From Gammaproteobacteria bacterium (GTDB lineage: Bacteria; Pseudomonadota; Gammaproteobacteria; Pseudomonadales; Pseudohongiellaceae), in NCBI GenBank assembly GCA_017853205.1, contig JAFMKB010000004.1, positions 1 to 64,000 of the forward strand: a stretch of DNA of 64,000 nt, written 5' to 3'. A program made the translations under genes and the position numbers. This document shows positions 28,161 through 36,796 of this stretch, piece by piece. The notes under the pieces were generated by a model. It did no database searches, was not told where the DNA came from, and was given only the letters and a program-made list of their open reading frames with translations. Every line of letters begins with the position of its first letter. Positions within the stretch are counted from its first letter, which is position 1.

Positions 28161-29870
28161 CTAACTTCTTAGCGACTTCAGCTTCTTGGGTGCTGCGAGC
28201 CACTCGCGACCCTTCAACATCGCATGCCAATAGATCGCGGGGAGCATGTCCTTTTTAAGAATCCACGCTGCCCACGTTGGGCGAGTGCCATTAAGTAAAA
28301 ATGACGGAAATGAAGGAAGAAGCTTGCCACCATAGCCAAACTCCGCGAGCACAATCTTACCGCGTTCGACCGTAAGTGGGCACGAACCGTAGCCATCGTA
28401 TCCTGCCTGGAGATCTCGACCGTTAATAGAGCTAATGATGTTAGCAGCCACAACCGGCACCTGCTTGCGCACAGCAGCCATGGTTTTGGCATTGGGGGTG
28501 TTCATTACGTCGCCTAATCCCCAAACATTCGCAAATTTCTTATGTTGCAGACTGAATTGATCGACGTCGAGCCAGCCACCGGCATCGGCAAGTACGCTGT
28601 TAGCAACAAAATCCGGCGCTTTCTGTGGTGGGCACACGTGAATCATATCGAACTCTTCGCAGATTACGTCATTCTCTTTCCCTTCCTCAGACGATTTAAA
28701 ATAGGCGCGCTTATTTTCGCCGTCGACTTCGACAAGAGTATGATTGAAATGAGTCTTGGCATGGTATTTCTCAATATATTTCTGCAGCGCTGGAACGTAC
28801 GCTGCGACACCGAAAAGAACTCCGCCAGCATTGAAGAAATCGATGTTGATATCTTTTAGCGCACCGGTGCGACGCCAATGGTCGCCGGAAAGATATAACG
28901 CTTTCTGAGGAGCGCCCGCGCATTTGATCGGCATCGGTGGTTGGGTAAAGATTGCGCGCCCTTTCTTAAGTCCTTTTACAAGTTCCCAAGTGTAGGCTGA
29001 ATATTCATAGGAATAGTTGGACGTGACGCCGTTCTTACCGAGACTCTCTTTGAGCCCTTTGATGCCATCCCAGTTAAGCACAAGCCCGGGAGCGACGATA
29101 AGGTGCTGATAATGAAGCGACTGCTCGTTATCTAACTGAACCGTATTTTCGGTCGGTGTAAAGCCGACGGCAGCTTGTTTGATCCATGAGACGTTGCTAG
29201 GAATCAGGTCGCGCATGTTGCGCTTTGTTTGCGTGTTGTTGAACACGCCTCCGCCTACCATTGTCCACCCAGGCTGATAGTAATGTGACTCGGCTGGATC
29301 TACCAAGGCGATACGTAAATCGCCTTTACGTTTGAGTAGGCTCGCTGCTGCAGCGATCCCTCCCGATCCTGCGCCAACTATTACCACGTCGAACGAAGGT
29401 TTTGCTGCACCCTCGTTCTGTGTAGAAGCAGCGGCGATTTCTTTGTCTGCGACATAGGGTTTGACTGCGTCGGTAACATCGAATCCGACTTCCTTCGCCT
29501 TTTCGAGTACCTCCTGAGCGCCGGCGCCTCGACTAACCGCTGCGGCTGACCAAAGGCAAACCGTTCGATTACCGGTTCGGCAGTAGGCGTGAATTTTCTC
29601 GGCTTTCGCTTGGGCCTGCTCGAGTAAGTCAGCGAAAGTCTGAACCTGCGCATCTGTCTGTTCGCCTGACTTGAAAGGCAGATTAACGACCGCAATCCCT
29701 AGCGCGTCAGCAGCAGCCGAAATAGCGTCAAATGTCACTTGGTCTTGCGACTCGCCATCGGGACGATTGCAAACGAGTGTTGTTACGCCATTGGCTTTCA
29801 GTTCGGCAAGATCATCTATTTCAACTTGAGCCGAAACTGTGAGTGTGTCGTTTAGCGTCATGATGCGCAT
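28161..29870 (-). CDS. Fusion of N-terminal DUF442 (TIGR01244/PTP-like sulfurtransferase) with sulfide:quinone oxidoreductase-like FAD enzyme
   Basis: N-term LKANGVTTLVCNRPDGE...HAYCRTGNR; C-term VVIVGAGSGGIAAAASLLKR, FTQPPMPIKCAGAPQKALYLSGDHWRR, WGLGDVMNTPNAKTMAAVRKQ. Confidence 0.88.
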   Translation of the reverse strand: MRIMTLNDTLTVSAQVEIDDLAELKANGVTTLVCNRPDGESQDQVTFDAISAAADALGIAVVNLPFKSGEQTDAQVQTFADLLEQAQAKAEKIHAYCRTGNRTVCLWSAAAVSRGAGAQEVLEKAKEVGFDVTDAVKPYVADKEIAAASTQNEGAAKPSFDVVIVGAGSGGIAAAASLLKRKGDLRIALVDPAESHYYQPGWTMVGGGVFNNTQTKRNMRDLIPSNVSWIKQAAVGFTPTENTVQLDNEQSLHYQHLIVAPGLVLNWDGIKGLKESLGKNGVTSNYSYEYSAYTWELVKGLKKGRAIFTQPPMPIKCAGAPQKALYLSGDHWRRTGALKDINIDFFNAGGVLFGVAAYVPALQKYIEKYHAKTHFNHTLVEVDGENKRAYFKSSEEGKENDVICEEFDMIHVCPPQKAPDFVANSVLADAGGWLDVDQFSLQHKKFANVWGLGDVMNTPNAKTMAAVRKQVPVVAANIISSINGRDLQAGYDGYGSCPLTVERGKIVLAEFGYGGKLLPSFPSFLLNGTRPTWAAWILKKDMLPAIYWHAMLKGREWLAAPKKLKSLRS

Positions 29871-29960
29871 TGTTCTTCTCCTAGAATTTTTACTTAGAGC
29901 TAGTCATTATTTATGTTTATTCTTTAACAGAAATGATCTAAAGGTCTGAATCTACTCGTG

Positions 29961-30851
29961 CTATTTGAATGCATTTATTGGCACTTTGAGATAGACGAGC
30001 CCATTGTCCTCGGCTGCAGGAAATTCACCAGCGCGAACGTTGACCTGTAGCGACGGCAGGATTAAATGCGGCATGGCGAGTGTTTTATCTCGCGCGGTAC
30101 GCATTTTCACAAATTCATCTTCGCTTATAGATTGGTTGACATGGATATTTCGCTCGCGTTCCTCAGCGATGGTTGTTTCATACTCGAGCTCGCGGTCATT
30201 TGGGCCATAGTCGTGGCACATAAACACACGGGTCTCACCAGGGAGCTGAAGCAATTTGTGAATTGAGCGGTAAAGTGTAGCAGCATCGCCCCCAGGGAAG
30301 TCGGCACGCGCAGTTCCGGCGTCCGGCATAAATAGCGTATCGCCTACGAATAGCGCATCACCGATTAGATGCGACATACACGCAGGTGTGTGTCCAGGGG
30401 TATGCATAACATGCCCTTCGAGATTTCCGATTTTATAAGTTTCCCCGTCAGTGAAGAGGTGATCGAACTGCGAGCCATCGTGAGCAAGTTCGTTATCGAT
30501 GTTATAGATACCGCCGAAAACTTTTTGCACTGTCTTTATTTGTTCGCCAATAGCGAGCTTTCCACCGATCTTATCGCATATGTAATGGCCTGCAGAAATA
30601 TGATCGGCATGCGCATGCGTTTCGATTATCCATTCAATCCTTAGCTCGTTGTCGCGGATAAACTTTATCATCGCATCCGCGCCTTCATGGCTAATGCCGC
30701 CTGACGCGTAATCCAAGCCGAGCACGCTATCGATTATTGCGCACGCGGCAGAGCTAGGATCTTTGACGACATAAGAGAATGTATTGCTCTCGGCATCAAA
30801 GAATGGCGTGACGACTGGAATCAAAGTGCTGTTATCGATCGCTGCGTTCAT
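29961..30851 (-). CDS. MBL-fold persulfide dioxygenase-like protein (ETHE1/Blh family)
   Basis: ETHAHADHISAGHYI, HTPGHTPACMSHLIGDALFVGDTLFMPDAGTARADFPGGDA, CHDYGPNDRE. Start at MNAAIDNST preferred over track 30902. Confidence 0.88.
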   Translation of the reverse strand: MNAAIDNSTLIPVVTPFFDAESNTFSYVVKDPSSAACAIIDSVLGLDYASGGISHEGADAMIKFIRDNELRIEWIIETHAHADHISAGHYICDKIGGKLAIGEQIKTVQKVFGGIYNIDNELAHDGSQFDHLFTDGETYKIGNLEGHVMHTPGHTPACMSHLIGDALFVGDTLFMPDAGTARADFPGGDAATLYRSIHKLLQLPGETRVFMCHDYGPNDRELEYETTIAEERERNIHVNQSISEDEFVKMRTARDKTLAMPHLILPSLQVNVRAGEFPAAEDNGLVYLKVPINAFK

Positions 30852-30915
30852 GTTGACCTCCTTGTTTCGCTCCCACGCTAACGCAAGAGTGATTAGTTTC
30901 AAATTCTTGAGATGT

Positions 30916-31908
30916 TTATTCGTAGCTCAATGGCCGTGATTTTCCGTAGAAAATTTTATAAATAAATGCTGTGTAGATCAGAATCATGGGAACTGCGATT
31001 GCCGTTCCTATGAGGGCAAATTCGAGTGATGCGGTGGAGGCAGCGCTCTCCCAAATATCAAGTTTTCCGATGACGATATCTGGGAAGATGCTATAAGCGA
31101 GTCCTAATGCCATCATCAGACACATCACTACCATGCACACGAAAACAATCCAGCCATAACCGGCTCTTAAGATCTCTTCCTTAGACAATACCCATAGCGC
31201 AGTGATATAGGCAACGCCTGTCATTAGTGGGATAGGGAGTAAGCCGATTGCTGCGGGCAAAGTGAACCACTTCGCCGCAATCGTGCTACTTGCAATGGGT
31301 GTAGCAATTGAAATTAGAAATAGACCGATGCCCATCGGCAAAATGGCTGTGCGCGCCCATTTGGCAGCTTTCGTGTAGATCTCACCAGAACTTTTAATGA
31401 ATAACCATCCGCACCCGAGAACGACATAGAAGGCTGGAAGTGAGAAAGAAATTGCTATCGAGAATGCGATGCTAGTGAAACTGCTTTCGAGTCCCATAAC
31501 ATAAGTGCCGAGCATCCAACCCTGCGCCATGGCTGCTAGAAGTGAACCTATGAAGAACAGATTGTTCCATAGGCGTTTGTACTCTGCTGTGACCTTCACG
31601 CGGAAATCGAATGCTACACCTCGCAAGATCAAGCCAAATAACATGAGCGTAACTGGGATATAAAGGTGTGTCAGGATCATGCCGTGCGCGCTAGGGAAGG
31701 CTATGAGCAAAATACCTATGCCAAGCACTATCCAAGTCTCGTTTGCGTCCCAGAAAGGCCCGATGGTTTCAATCATGCGGTCTTTCTCATCGTCAGTTGC
31801 AAGCGGGAGCAAGATTCCAATTCCGAGATCGTAGCCGTCTAGAATAATATAGAGCAGTAGGGCTAGCCCCATTAGGCTTACAAAAATTAGCGGTAGCCAA
31901 TACTCCAT
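30916..31908 (-). CDS. cydB: Cytochrome bd-type quinol oxidase subunit II
   Basis: DGYDLGIGILLPL, GPFWDANETWIVLGIGILLIAFP. Confidence 0.94.
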   Translation of the reverse strand: MEYWLPLIFVSLMGLALLLYIILDGYDLGIGILLPLATDDEKDRMIETIGPFWDANETWIVLGIGILLIAFPSAHGMILTHLYIPVTLMLFGLILRGVAFDFRVKVTAEYKRLWNNLFFIGSLLAAMAQGWMLGTYVMGLESSFTSIAFSIAISFSLPAFYVVLGCGWLFIKSSGEIYTKAAKWARTAILPMGIGLFLISIATPIASSTIAAKWFTLPAAIGLLPIPLMTGVAYITALWVLSKEEILRAGYGWIVFVCMVVMCLMMALGLAYSIFPDIVIGKLDIWESAASTASLEFALIGTAIAVPMILIYTAFIYKIFYGKSRPLSYE

Positions 31909-33281
31909 TATAGCGCTCCTAGGGTGACTGCTGATCCAGGCGTACCTATGCTAGGCGCTGCGAAATCCATGCTTTCTTTTAGCGAGCGTGCCGGCTTAGA
32001 AGACATGTGCATAAGCGTGAGGATGTAGAATAGAAGTAGGAATGCATACAGCAGCAGGTATCCGATTAAGGTGCTGAGCACCATGCCGCCTGCGTGGTCG
32101 GCAACAACTTCGCTCGCGCGGATATAACCTTGTACAACCCAAGGCTGACGACCTATTTCGGTAACATACCAGCCTGCGAGGCTTGCGACCCATCCGGCGA
32201 ATGTCATCCAGCTAAGCGTGCGCAGTAACCAAGGGCCGACCTTGTCGCGAAAGAGCGCATAGCTGCCCCACCAGGCGACTGCGAGCATCAGGAAGCCCAT
32301 GCCGACCATTACGCGGAAGCTCCAGAAAAGAGGAGCAACCGGTGGGTGTGCCTCTTCGAATTCATTCAATCCCTTAAGTTCGCCGTCGGCATGATGCGTC
32401 AGGATGATGCTCGCGAGCTTCGGTACTTCAACTGCAAAATGCGTTGTGCGTGTTTCTTCATCCGGAAATCCGAACAGGGTAAGGGGTGCGCCTTTTTCTG
32501 TCTCCCAGATGCCCTCGACTGCGGCGATTTTGGCAGGCTGGTTCTCCAGAGCAACAAGCCCATGTAAGTCGCCTACAAAAATCTGAATAGGAGCGACGAT
32601 TGCCGCAAGCACGACGCCTGTGCGAATTACCTTCCAAGTGGCGGGTCCATCAACGTTCTTGCGGGCACGCCATGCACTAATGCCGGCGACAAAGAAGGCC
32701 GAGGTAAGAAGAGATGCGGTAACCGTGTGTATAAATCGATACTTGAACGAAGGATTAAATATTATTTCCATCCAGTCGTCGACCATGAACACGCCATTTT
32801 CTATCGTGAAACCTGCAGGCGTATGCATCCACGAGTTGAGGCTGAGGATCCAGAAGGCTGAGGTTGTGGTGCCAATCGCAACGAGGAAAGACGAGATTAG
32901 GTGTACGCGGTTAGACACAAGGTTTTTTCCGTAAAGCATAATGCCAAGGAAAGAGGCTTCCAGGAAAAAAGCAGTAAGTACCTCGTAGCCGAGTAGAGGG
33001 CCTGCGATATTTCCGACACGCTCCATGAAACCTGGCCAGTTGGTGCCAAACTGAAAACTCATGGTGATGCCAGAAACTACGCCTAATGCGAAGGTGAGCG
33101 CAAAAACTTTTACCCAAAAGAAATAAGCGTATTCCCAGTCTTTGTCACCGGTGAGCGTGTAGCGTAGGCGAAAAAAAACAAGAAGCCAGCACAGTCCGAT
33201 TGAGATGCTAGGAAACAAAATATGGAAACTGATATTGGCGGCAAACTGAATGCGCGAAAGAAGGAAGGGATCGAGTTCCAT
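31908..33281 (-). CDS. cydA: Cytochrome bd-type (CIO-like, short Q-loop) quinol oxidase subunit I
   Basis: LLSRIQFAANISFHILFPSISIGLCW, GVVSGITMSFQFGTNWPGF, EASFLGIMLYG, GDLHGLVALENQPAKIAAVEGIWET, GRQPWVVQG. Confidence 0.94.
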   Translation of the reverse strand: MELDPFLLSRIQFAANISFHILFPSISIGLCWLLVFFRLRYTLTGDKDWEYAYFFWVKVFALTFALGVVSGITMSFQFGTNWPGFMERVGNIAGPLLGYEVLTAFFLEASFLGIMLYGKNLVSNRVHLISSFLVAIGTTTSAFWILSLNSWMHTPAGFTIENGVFMVDDWMEIIFNPSFKYRFIHTVTASLLTSAFFVAGISAWRARKNVDGPATWKVIRTGVVLAAIVAPIQIFVGDLHGLVALENQPAKIAAVEGIWETEKGAPLTLFGFPDEETRTTHFAVEVPKLASIILTHHADGELKGLNEFEEAHPPVAPLFWSFRVMVGMGFLMLAVAWWGSYALFRDKVGPWLLRTLSWMTFAGWVASLAGWYVTEIGRQPWVVQGYIRASEVVADHAGGMVLSTLIGYLLLYAFLLLFYILTLMHMSSKPARSLKESMDFAAPSIGTPGSAVTLGAL

Positions 33282-33328
33282 TGGTAGTGTCTCCGAGAGG
33301 CGTGTGGTCTTCTGGTCAAAGATGCTGG

Positions 33329-33418
33329 TTAGAGCAGGTAGGTCCAAATAGCCCAACAGACGAGTGCAGTGGTCGGCGCTACGAACATCATGAGGACCAT
33401 ATTTTTAATGTGTATCAT
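33329..33418 (-). CDS. 29-aa single-TM small protein upstream of cydA (unannotated smORF)
   Basis: Own translation MIHIKNMVLMMFVAPTTALVCWAIWTYLL*; AAGGAG SD 8 nt upstream of ATG; co-directional with cydAB. Confidence 0.72.
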   Translation of the reverse strand: MIHIKNMVLMMFVAPTTALVCWAIWTYLL

Positions 33419-33500
33419 CGGAGTGTCTCCTTGCTAGCGTGAACGGCGACGGGGTAAGCGCCTGTCGCCAAGCAATAAATTAAGTCTTGTACTGAAGGTT

Positions 33501-33516
33501 TGCAGTACTCGTGCCA
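33501..33516 (-). promoter_or_regulatory. Sigma-54 promoter TGGCACG-AGTA-CTGCA driving smORF-cydAB-PDO-SQR-SulP
   Basis: Matches TGGCACG-N4-TTGCW with one mismatch and correct GG/GC spacing; predicted TSS ~33490. Confidence 0.8.
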
Positions 33517-33623
33517 ACTTCTTGATAACTTCCTAACCTATTGTTTTTTATGAAGTAAAATTATAGGAGCGCGGATTTTGTGCGTGTTTCAACAAGCGAG
33601 GTGATAATAATATGGAGATAGCT

Positions 33624-33635
33624 GCCAGAAATGGC
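33624..33635. promoter_or_regulatory. Candidate enhancer site 1: GCCA-GAAA-TGGC
   Basis: Inverted repeat between the sigma-54 promoter and the divergent activator gene. Confidence 0.55.
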
Positions 33636-33662
33636 TACAATCCAGCCAGTTTTGTCAAAAAT

Positions 33663-33674
33663 GCCAAATTTGGC
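33663..33674. promoter_or_regulatory. Candidate enhancer site 2: GCCA-AATT-TGGC (within TGCCAAATTTGGCA)
   Basis: Perfect palindrome with the same half-sites as site 1, centre-to-centre 39 bp. Confidence 0.6.
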
Positions 33675-33691
33675 AGTAAGTAGGGTCATCC

Positions 33692-35101
33692 ATGCAGCTA
33701 ATCGCCAGTAACAAGGCGCGTGATCTTGGCGCGATGCTCGAAGGCTATGAATGCCCTGCCATTCTAGTCTCTGCAGACTACGAAATACTGGCGACCAATC
33801 AACAGTACCTCGACGCGTTCGGCGAGATCGAGTTCGATAAGACGCCGCGTTGCTTCGAAGTCTCACACGGTTATTCCAAGCCCTGCGATCAGTCTGGGGA
33901 GGACTGCCCGCTTGGTGCTGCGGTGGCGTCGGGGCATAAAGAGCGAGTGTTGCACATTCACCAGACACCTCGCGGTCGGGAACATGTCGATGTCGAGATG
34001 CTGCCGATTCACAACGCCGAGGGTGATCTTGCCTATTTTGTCGAGCTTTTGCGGCCCGTTCCGCTTGCTAGCGGCGAGGTGTCGACTCAGGAGCTTGTCG
34101 GATCGAGCCCACCTTTTGAGAAGATGTTGGAAAAGATCGCACGTGTTGGTGCAACCGATGCGTCCGTTTTGCTGCTAGGTGAATCAGGCACGGGCAAGGA
34201 ACTTGCCGCTCGAGCGATTCATCTGGCGAGCAAGCGTAGCACAAAACCGATGGTCACCCTCGAGTGCGCTGGGCTCTCGGATTCGCTGTTTGAGAGCGAG
34301 CTTTTTGGCCATGTGAAGGGTGCGTTTACCGGGGCGCTGAGCAACAAGAAAGGCCTGGTCGAGCTTGCCCACGGAGGTACGCTGTTTCTCGATGAGTTGG
34401 GGGATATTCCTCTTGGTATGCAGGTTAAGTTGCTGCGATTACTCGAGACAGGAACTTTCCGCCCGGTTGGTAGTGGCGAGGTAAAAACCTCGAATTTCCG
34501 ATTAATCTGCGCAACGCATAAAAACCTCTTGGCGATGGTGAATGCAGGTGAGTTTAGGAACGACTTATTTTATCGAATCAACGTGTTCCCGATCGCTATA
34601 CCGTCACTTGGCGAACGCCTAGACGACCTTCCTGCCTTGAGTAAGGCGATACTCTCGCGATTCGCAGGAGGCGATAAATATCATCTGACCCACTCCGCAA
34701 TTCGGACGCTTGCCGCCTATCGATTTCGCGGTAACATTCGAGAATTGAGGAATTTGCTCTATCGCGCGATTGTGTTAGCTGACACTAATGTTATCGACAG
34801 CCGCGTCATCGAGCTGTGTTTCGAAGAGGATAATCTCATCGATGCGTCTAAAGGTGATCAGCCAATGTACAATGATTCGGCACAGAGCGATCCGGCGGTA
34901 GCGAAGGCGCCCACGGCGGGGTTGCTCGACGCACTCATTCCAAATAAGAAAGAAACGCAGTGGCCGTCGCTCAAAGAAATCGAGCGGCGTTATATTGAGG
35001 CCATGCTCGCCGCACAGGATGGTGACAAGGCAGCGGTTGCTGCTGCGTTAGGTGTCAGCGAGCGCTCTCTGTACAGGAAGCTCAGCGGCAAAAATAATTA
35101 G
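33692..35101 (+). CDS. Sigma-54-dependent activator, FisR-like (Cys-containing PAS-type sensor, AAA+, Fis HTH)
   Basis: LLLGESGTGKELAARAIH, GAFTGALSNKKGLVELAHGGTLFLDELGDIP (GAFTGA loop), C-terminal HTH; C54/C65/C72 in the sensor domain. Confidence 0.88.
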   Translation: MQLIASNKARDLGAMLEGYECPAILVSADYEILATNQQYLDAFGEIEFDKTPRCFEVSHGYSKPCDQSGEDCPLGAAVASGHKERVLHIHQTPRGREHVDVEMLPIHNAEGDLAYFVELLRPVPLASGEVSTQELVGSSPPFEKMLEKIARVGATDASVLLLGESGTGKELAARAIHLASKRSTKPMVTLECAGLSDSLFESELFGHVKGAFTGALSNKKGLVELAHGGTLFLDELGDIPLGMQVKLLRLLETGTFRPVGSGEVKTSNFRLICATHKNLLAMVNAGEFRNDLFYRINVFPIAIPSLGERLDDLPALSKAILSRFAGGDKYHLTHSAIRTLAAYRFRGNIRELRNLLYRAIVLADTNVIDSRVIELCFEEDNLIDASKGDQPMYNDSAQSDPAVAKAPTAGLLDALIPNKKETQWPSLKEIERRYIEAMLAAQDGDKAAVAAALGVSERSLYRKLSGKNN

Positions 35102-35196
35102 GAGAGACTTAGATATTGGTCATTTATAGGTAGTAAGTACTAACTAATTCAAAAAGACTAAGACGAAATTGATAAAATTCATAAGCTGCGGAGAGA

Positions 35197-35583
35197 GTGA
35201 TGAAGACGATAAAAATAGAACAACAGTTTAGACAGGCGGCAGACGAGGTGTGGGCAATATTTTCCGATGTGACGCGCTGCGACTGGGTGCCGGCAATCGA
35301 AAAAATTACCTTAGTGGGCGACGTGCGCAGCTTCGATATGGCGGGCCTGGGTGAGGTGCAGGAACGCATCGTCCTGCTCGATGATGAGCAGAGGAAGCTT
35401 CAGTATTCGGTGATCAAAGCCCGCTCGGTGCTTGAGCACCATCTTGCCACAATACGCGTCACCGAGGCGGGAGAGGGATGCCACTTTTATTGGGAGACTG
35501 AGATCGCGCCAGACGAATTCGCGCCGGCAATAGAGCAGGGCATGCACTCGGCGTTTGCTCAACTGCAGAAAATCCTTGCCTAG
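35197..35583 (+). CDS. SRPBCC-family (START/polyketide cyclase-like) protein
   Basis: IEQQFRQAADEVWAIFSDVTRCDWVPAIEKITLVGD...GCHFYWETEIAP. Confidence 0.75.
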   Translation: MMKTIKIEQQFRQAADEVWAIFSDVTRCDWVPAIEKITLVGDVRSFDMAGLGEVQERIVLLDDEQRKLQYSVIKARSVLEHHLATIRVTEAGEGCHFYWETEIAPDEFAPAIEQGMHSAFAQLQKILA

Positions 35584-35773
35584 ATGCGCGCTATTTTGGT
35601 GCGCTGACGCTCGCGAGGTGAGCCTAGTGGTGCGCGAATATCAGAGTGCCATTTTTCATGATGGGTAGAACAGAGCGGCGTTACTGGCCGAGTCGAGCCC
35701 CAAACAGCAAAAAATAACCTACTTAGGGGGAAAAAGCAGAGAAATAGAAATATTTTTGCCTGGATGGTGAACT

Positions 35774-35789
35774 TGGTACGGCTGTTGCA
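35774..35789 (+). promoter_or_regulatory. Sigma-54 promoter TGGTACG-GCTG-TTGCA
   Basis: Near-consensus -24/-12 element with correct spacing, in a long intergenic region. Confidence 0.82.
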
Positions 35790-35798
35790 TCGTTATAG

Positions 35799-35924
35799 CC
35801 ACATACCTGAAAACGCATTCCGATGTGTGAGGAGATTCTCTCCCTCTCTCGCCACACCGATGTGCACCAACCTAGTTTTCAGTATTTTTGAACCCGCCAG
35901 CGTCTCGCTCGGCGGGTTTTTTTT
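35799..35924 (+). ncRNA. Predicted sigma-54-dependent small RNA (~125 nt)
   Basis: Starts ~12 nt after the -12 element; nested pairings CTGAAAAC/GTTTTCAG, GTGTG/CACAC, GGAGA/TCTCC; ends in a strong intrinsic terminator; no convincing ORF. Confidence 0.75.
35891..35924 (+). terminator. Rho-independent terminator AACCCGCCAGCG-TCT-CGCTCGGCGGGTTTTTTTT
   Basis: 12-bp GC-rich stem with one bulge followed by a T tract. Confidence 0.95.
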
Positions 35925-36079
35925 ACTCAGTTTTCCACAACTTCGCTTGCTATCCTCGTGCGTTCCTTCCGAGCCGTTTGTCTGCGCCATCTCGACAGTC
36001 CTTTCGCAACGCGCATATTTAAGTTGCAGGATTTGGGAACAGCCCGATAATCAGCACTTCAACCAATCGAGCGACATCC

Positions 36080-36793
36080 ATGGTCAGACAGGTAGCAAAG
36101 TCCTTCACTGGGTCTCACTTTGATGATGAGGCGTTATTCGCAAAAATCGCAAAGGAGATCACTGAGCAAGGATTCAGCATCAATCCTGCTGCTATGCCAA
36201 TGCCATTGATTACGGCGCTGCACGATCACGTCATGTCGATTAGTGACGATAAGTTCTCTGCAGCGGGTATTGGACGAGGCAACCGATTTACCCGCAGCAA
36301 GTTCGTTCGCACCGACGAAATCTGCTGGATTGAGGGTGATTCGCAGGCAGGCCGCGATTGGTTAGCGTGGACACAGTCGTTACAAATCTATCTCAATCGG
36401 CATCTTTTGCTCGGCCTATTCTCGTTTGAGAGCCACTTCTCCCTCTATGGTCCAGGCGATTATTACAAACGCCACAAAGATGCCTTCAAAGGTGAGGCGA
36501 ATCGCGTTCTCTCGCTGGTGCTCTACCTTAACCCCGGTTGGTCAGCGAAAGATGGCGGTGAACTCGTGCTCTATCCATCGGACACTGAGAGCGAATCGCT
36601 AAGCCCGCCTGCTTTGCTCGCAGCGGGGTTGGCATCTGAGACCAAGGTTACCCCGCTCATGGGGACTTTAGTGCTTTTTCTTAGCGAAGATTTCCCCCAC
36701 GAAGTCCTGCCCGCCGCTCGCGACCGCTACGCCATCGCCGGCTGGTATCGCGTAAACACCTCGGTTAGTGACAGAGTCGACCCGCCGCGGTAG
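36080..36793 (+). CDS. 2OG-Fe(II) oxygenase (SM-20/prolyl hydroxylase-like)
   Basis: GPGDYYKRHKDAFKGEANRVLSLVLYLNPGWSAKDGGELVLYP, LVLFLSEDFPHEVLPAARDRYAIAGWYR. Confidence 0.87.
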   Translation: MVRQVAKSFTGSHFDDEALFAKIAKEITEQGFSINPAAMPMPLITALHDHVMSISDDKFSAAGIGRGNRFTRSKFVRTDEICWIEGDSQAGRDWLAWTQSLQIYLNRHLLLGLFSFESHFSLYGPGDYYKRHKDAFKGEANRVLSLVLYLNPGWSAKDGGELVLYPSDTESESLSPPALLAAGLASETKVTPLMGTLVLFLSEDFPHEVLPAARDRYAIAGWYRVNTSVSDRVDPPR

Positions 36794-36796
36794 ACG

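Noticed and set aside
35764-36123. 119-aa ORF across the sRNA region
   Set aside because: No recognisable domain; it overlaps the sigma-54 promoter, structured RNA and terminator, and runs into the 2OG oxygenase gene.
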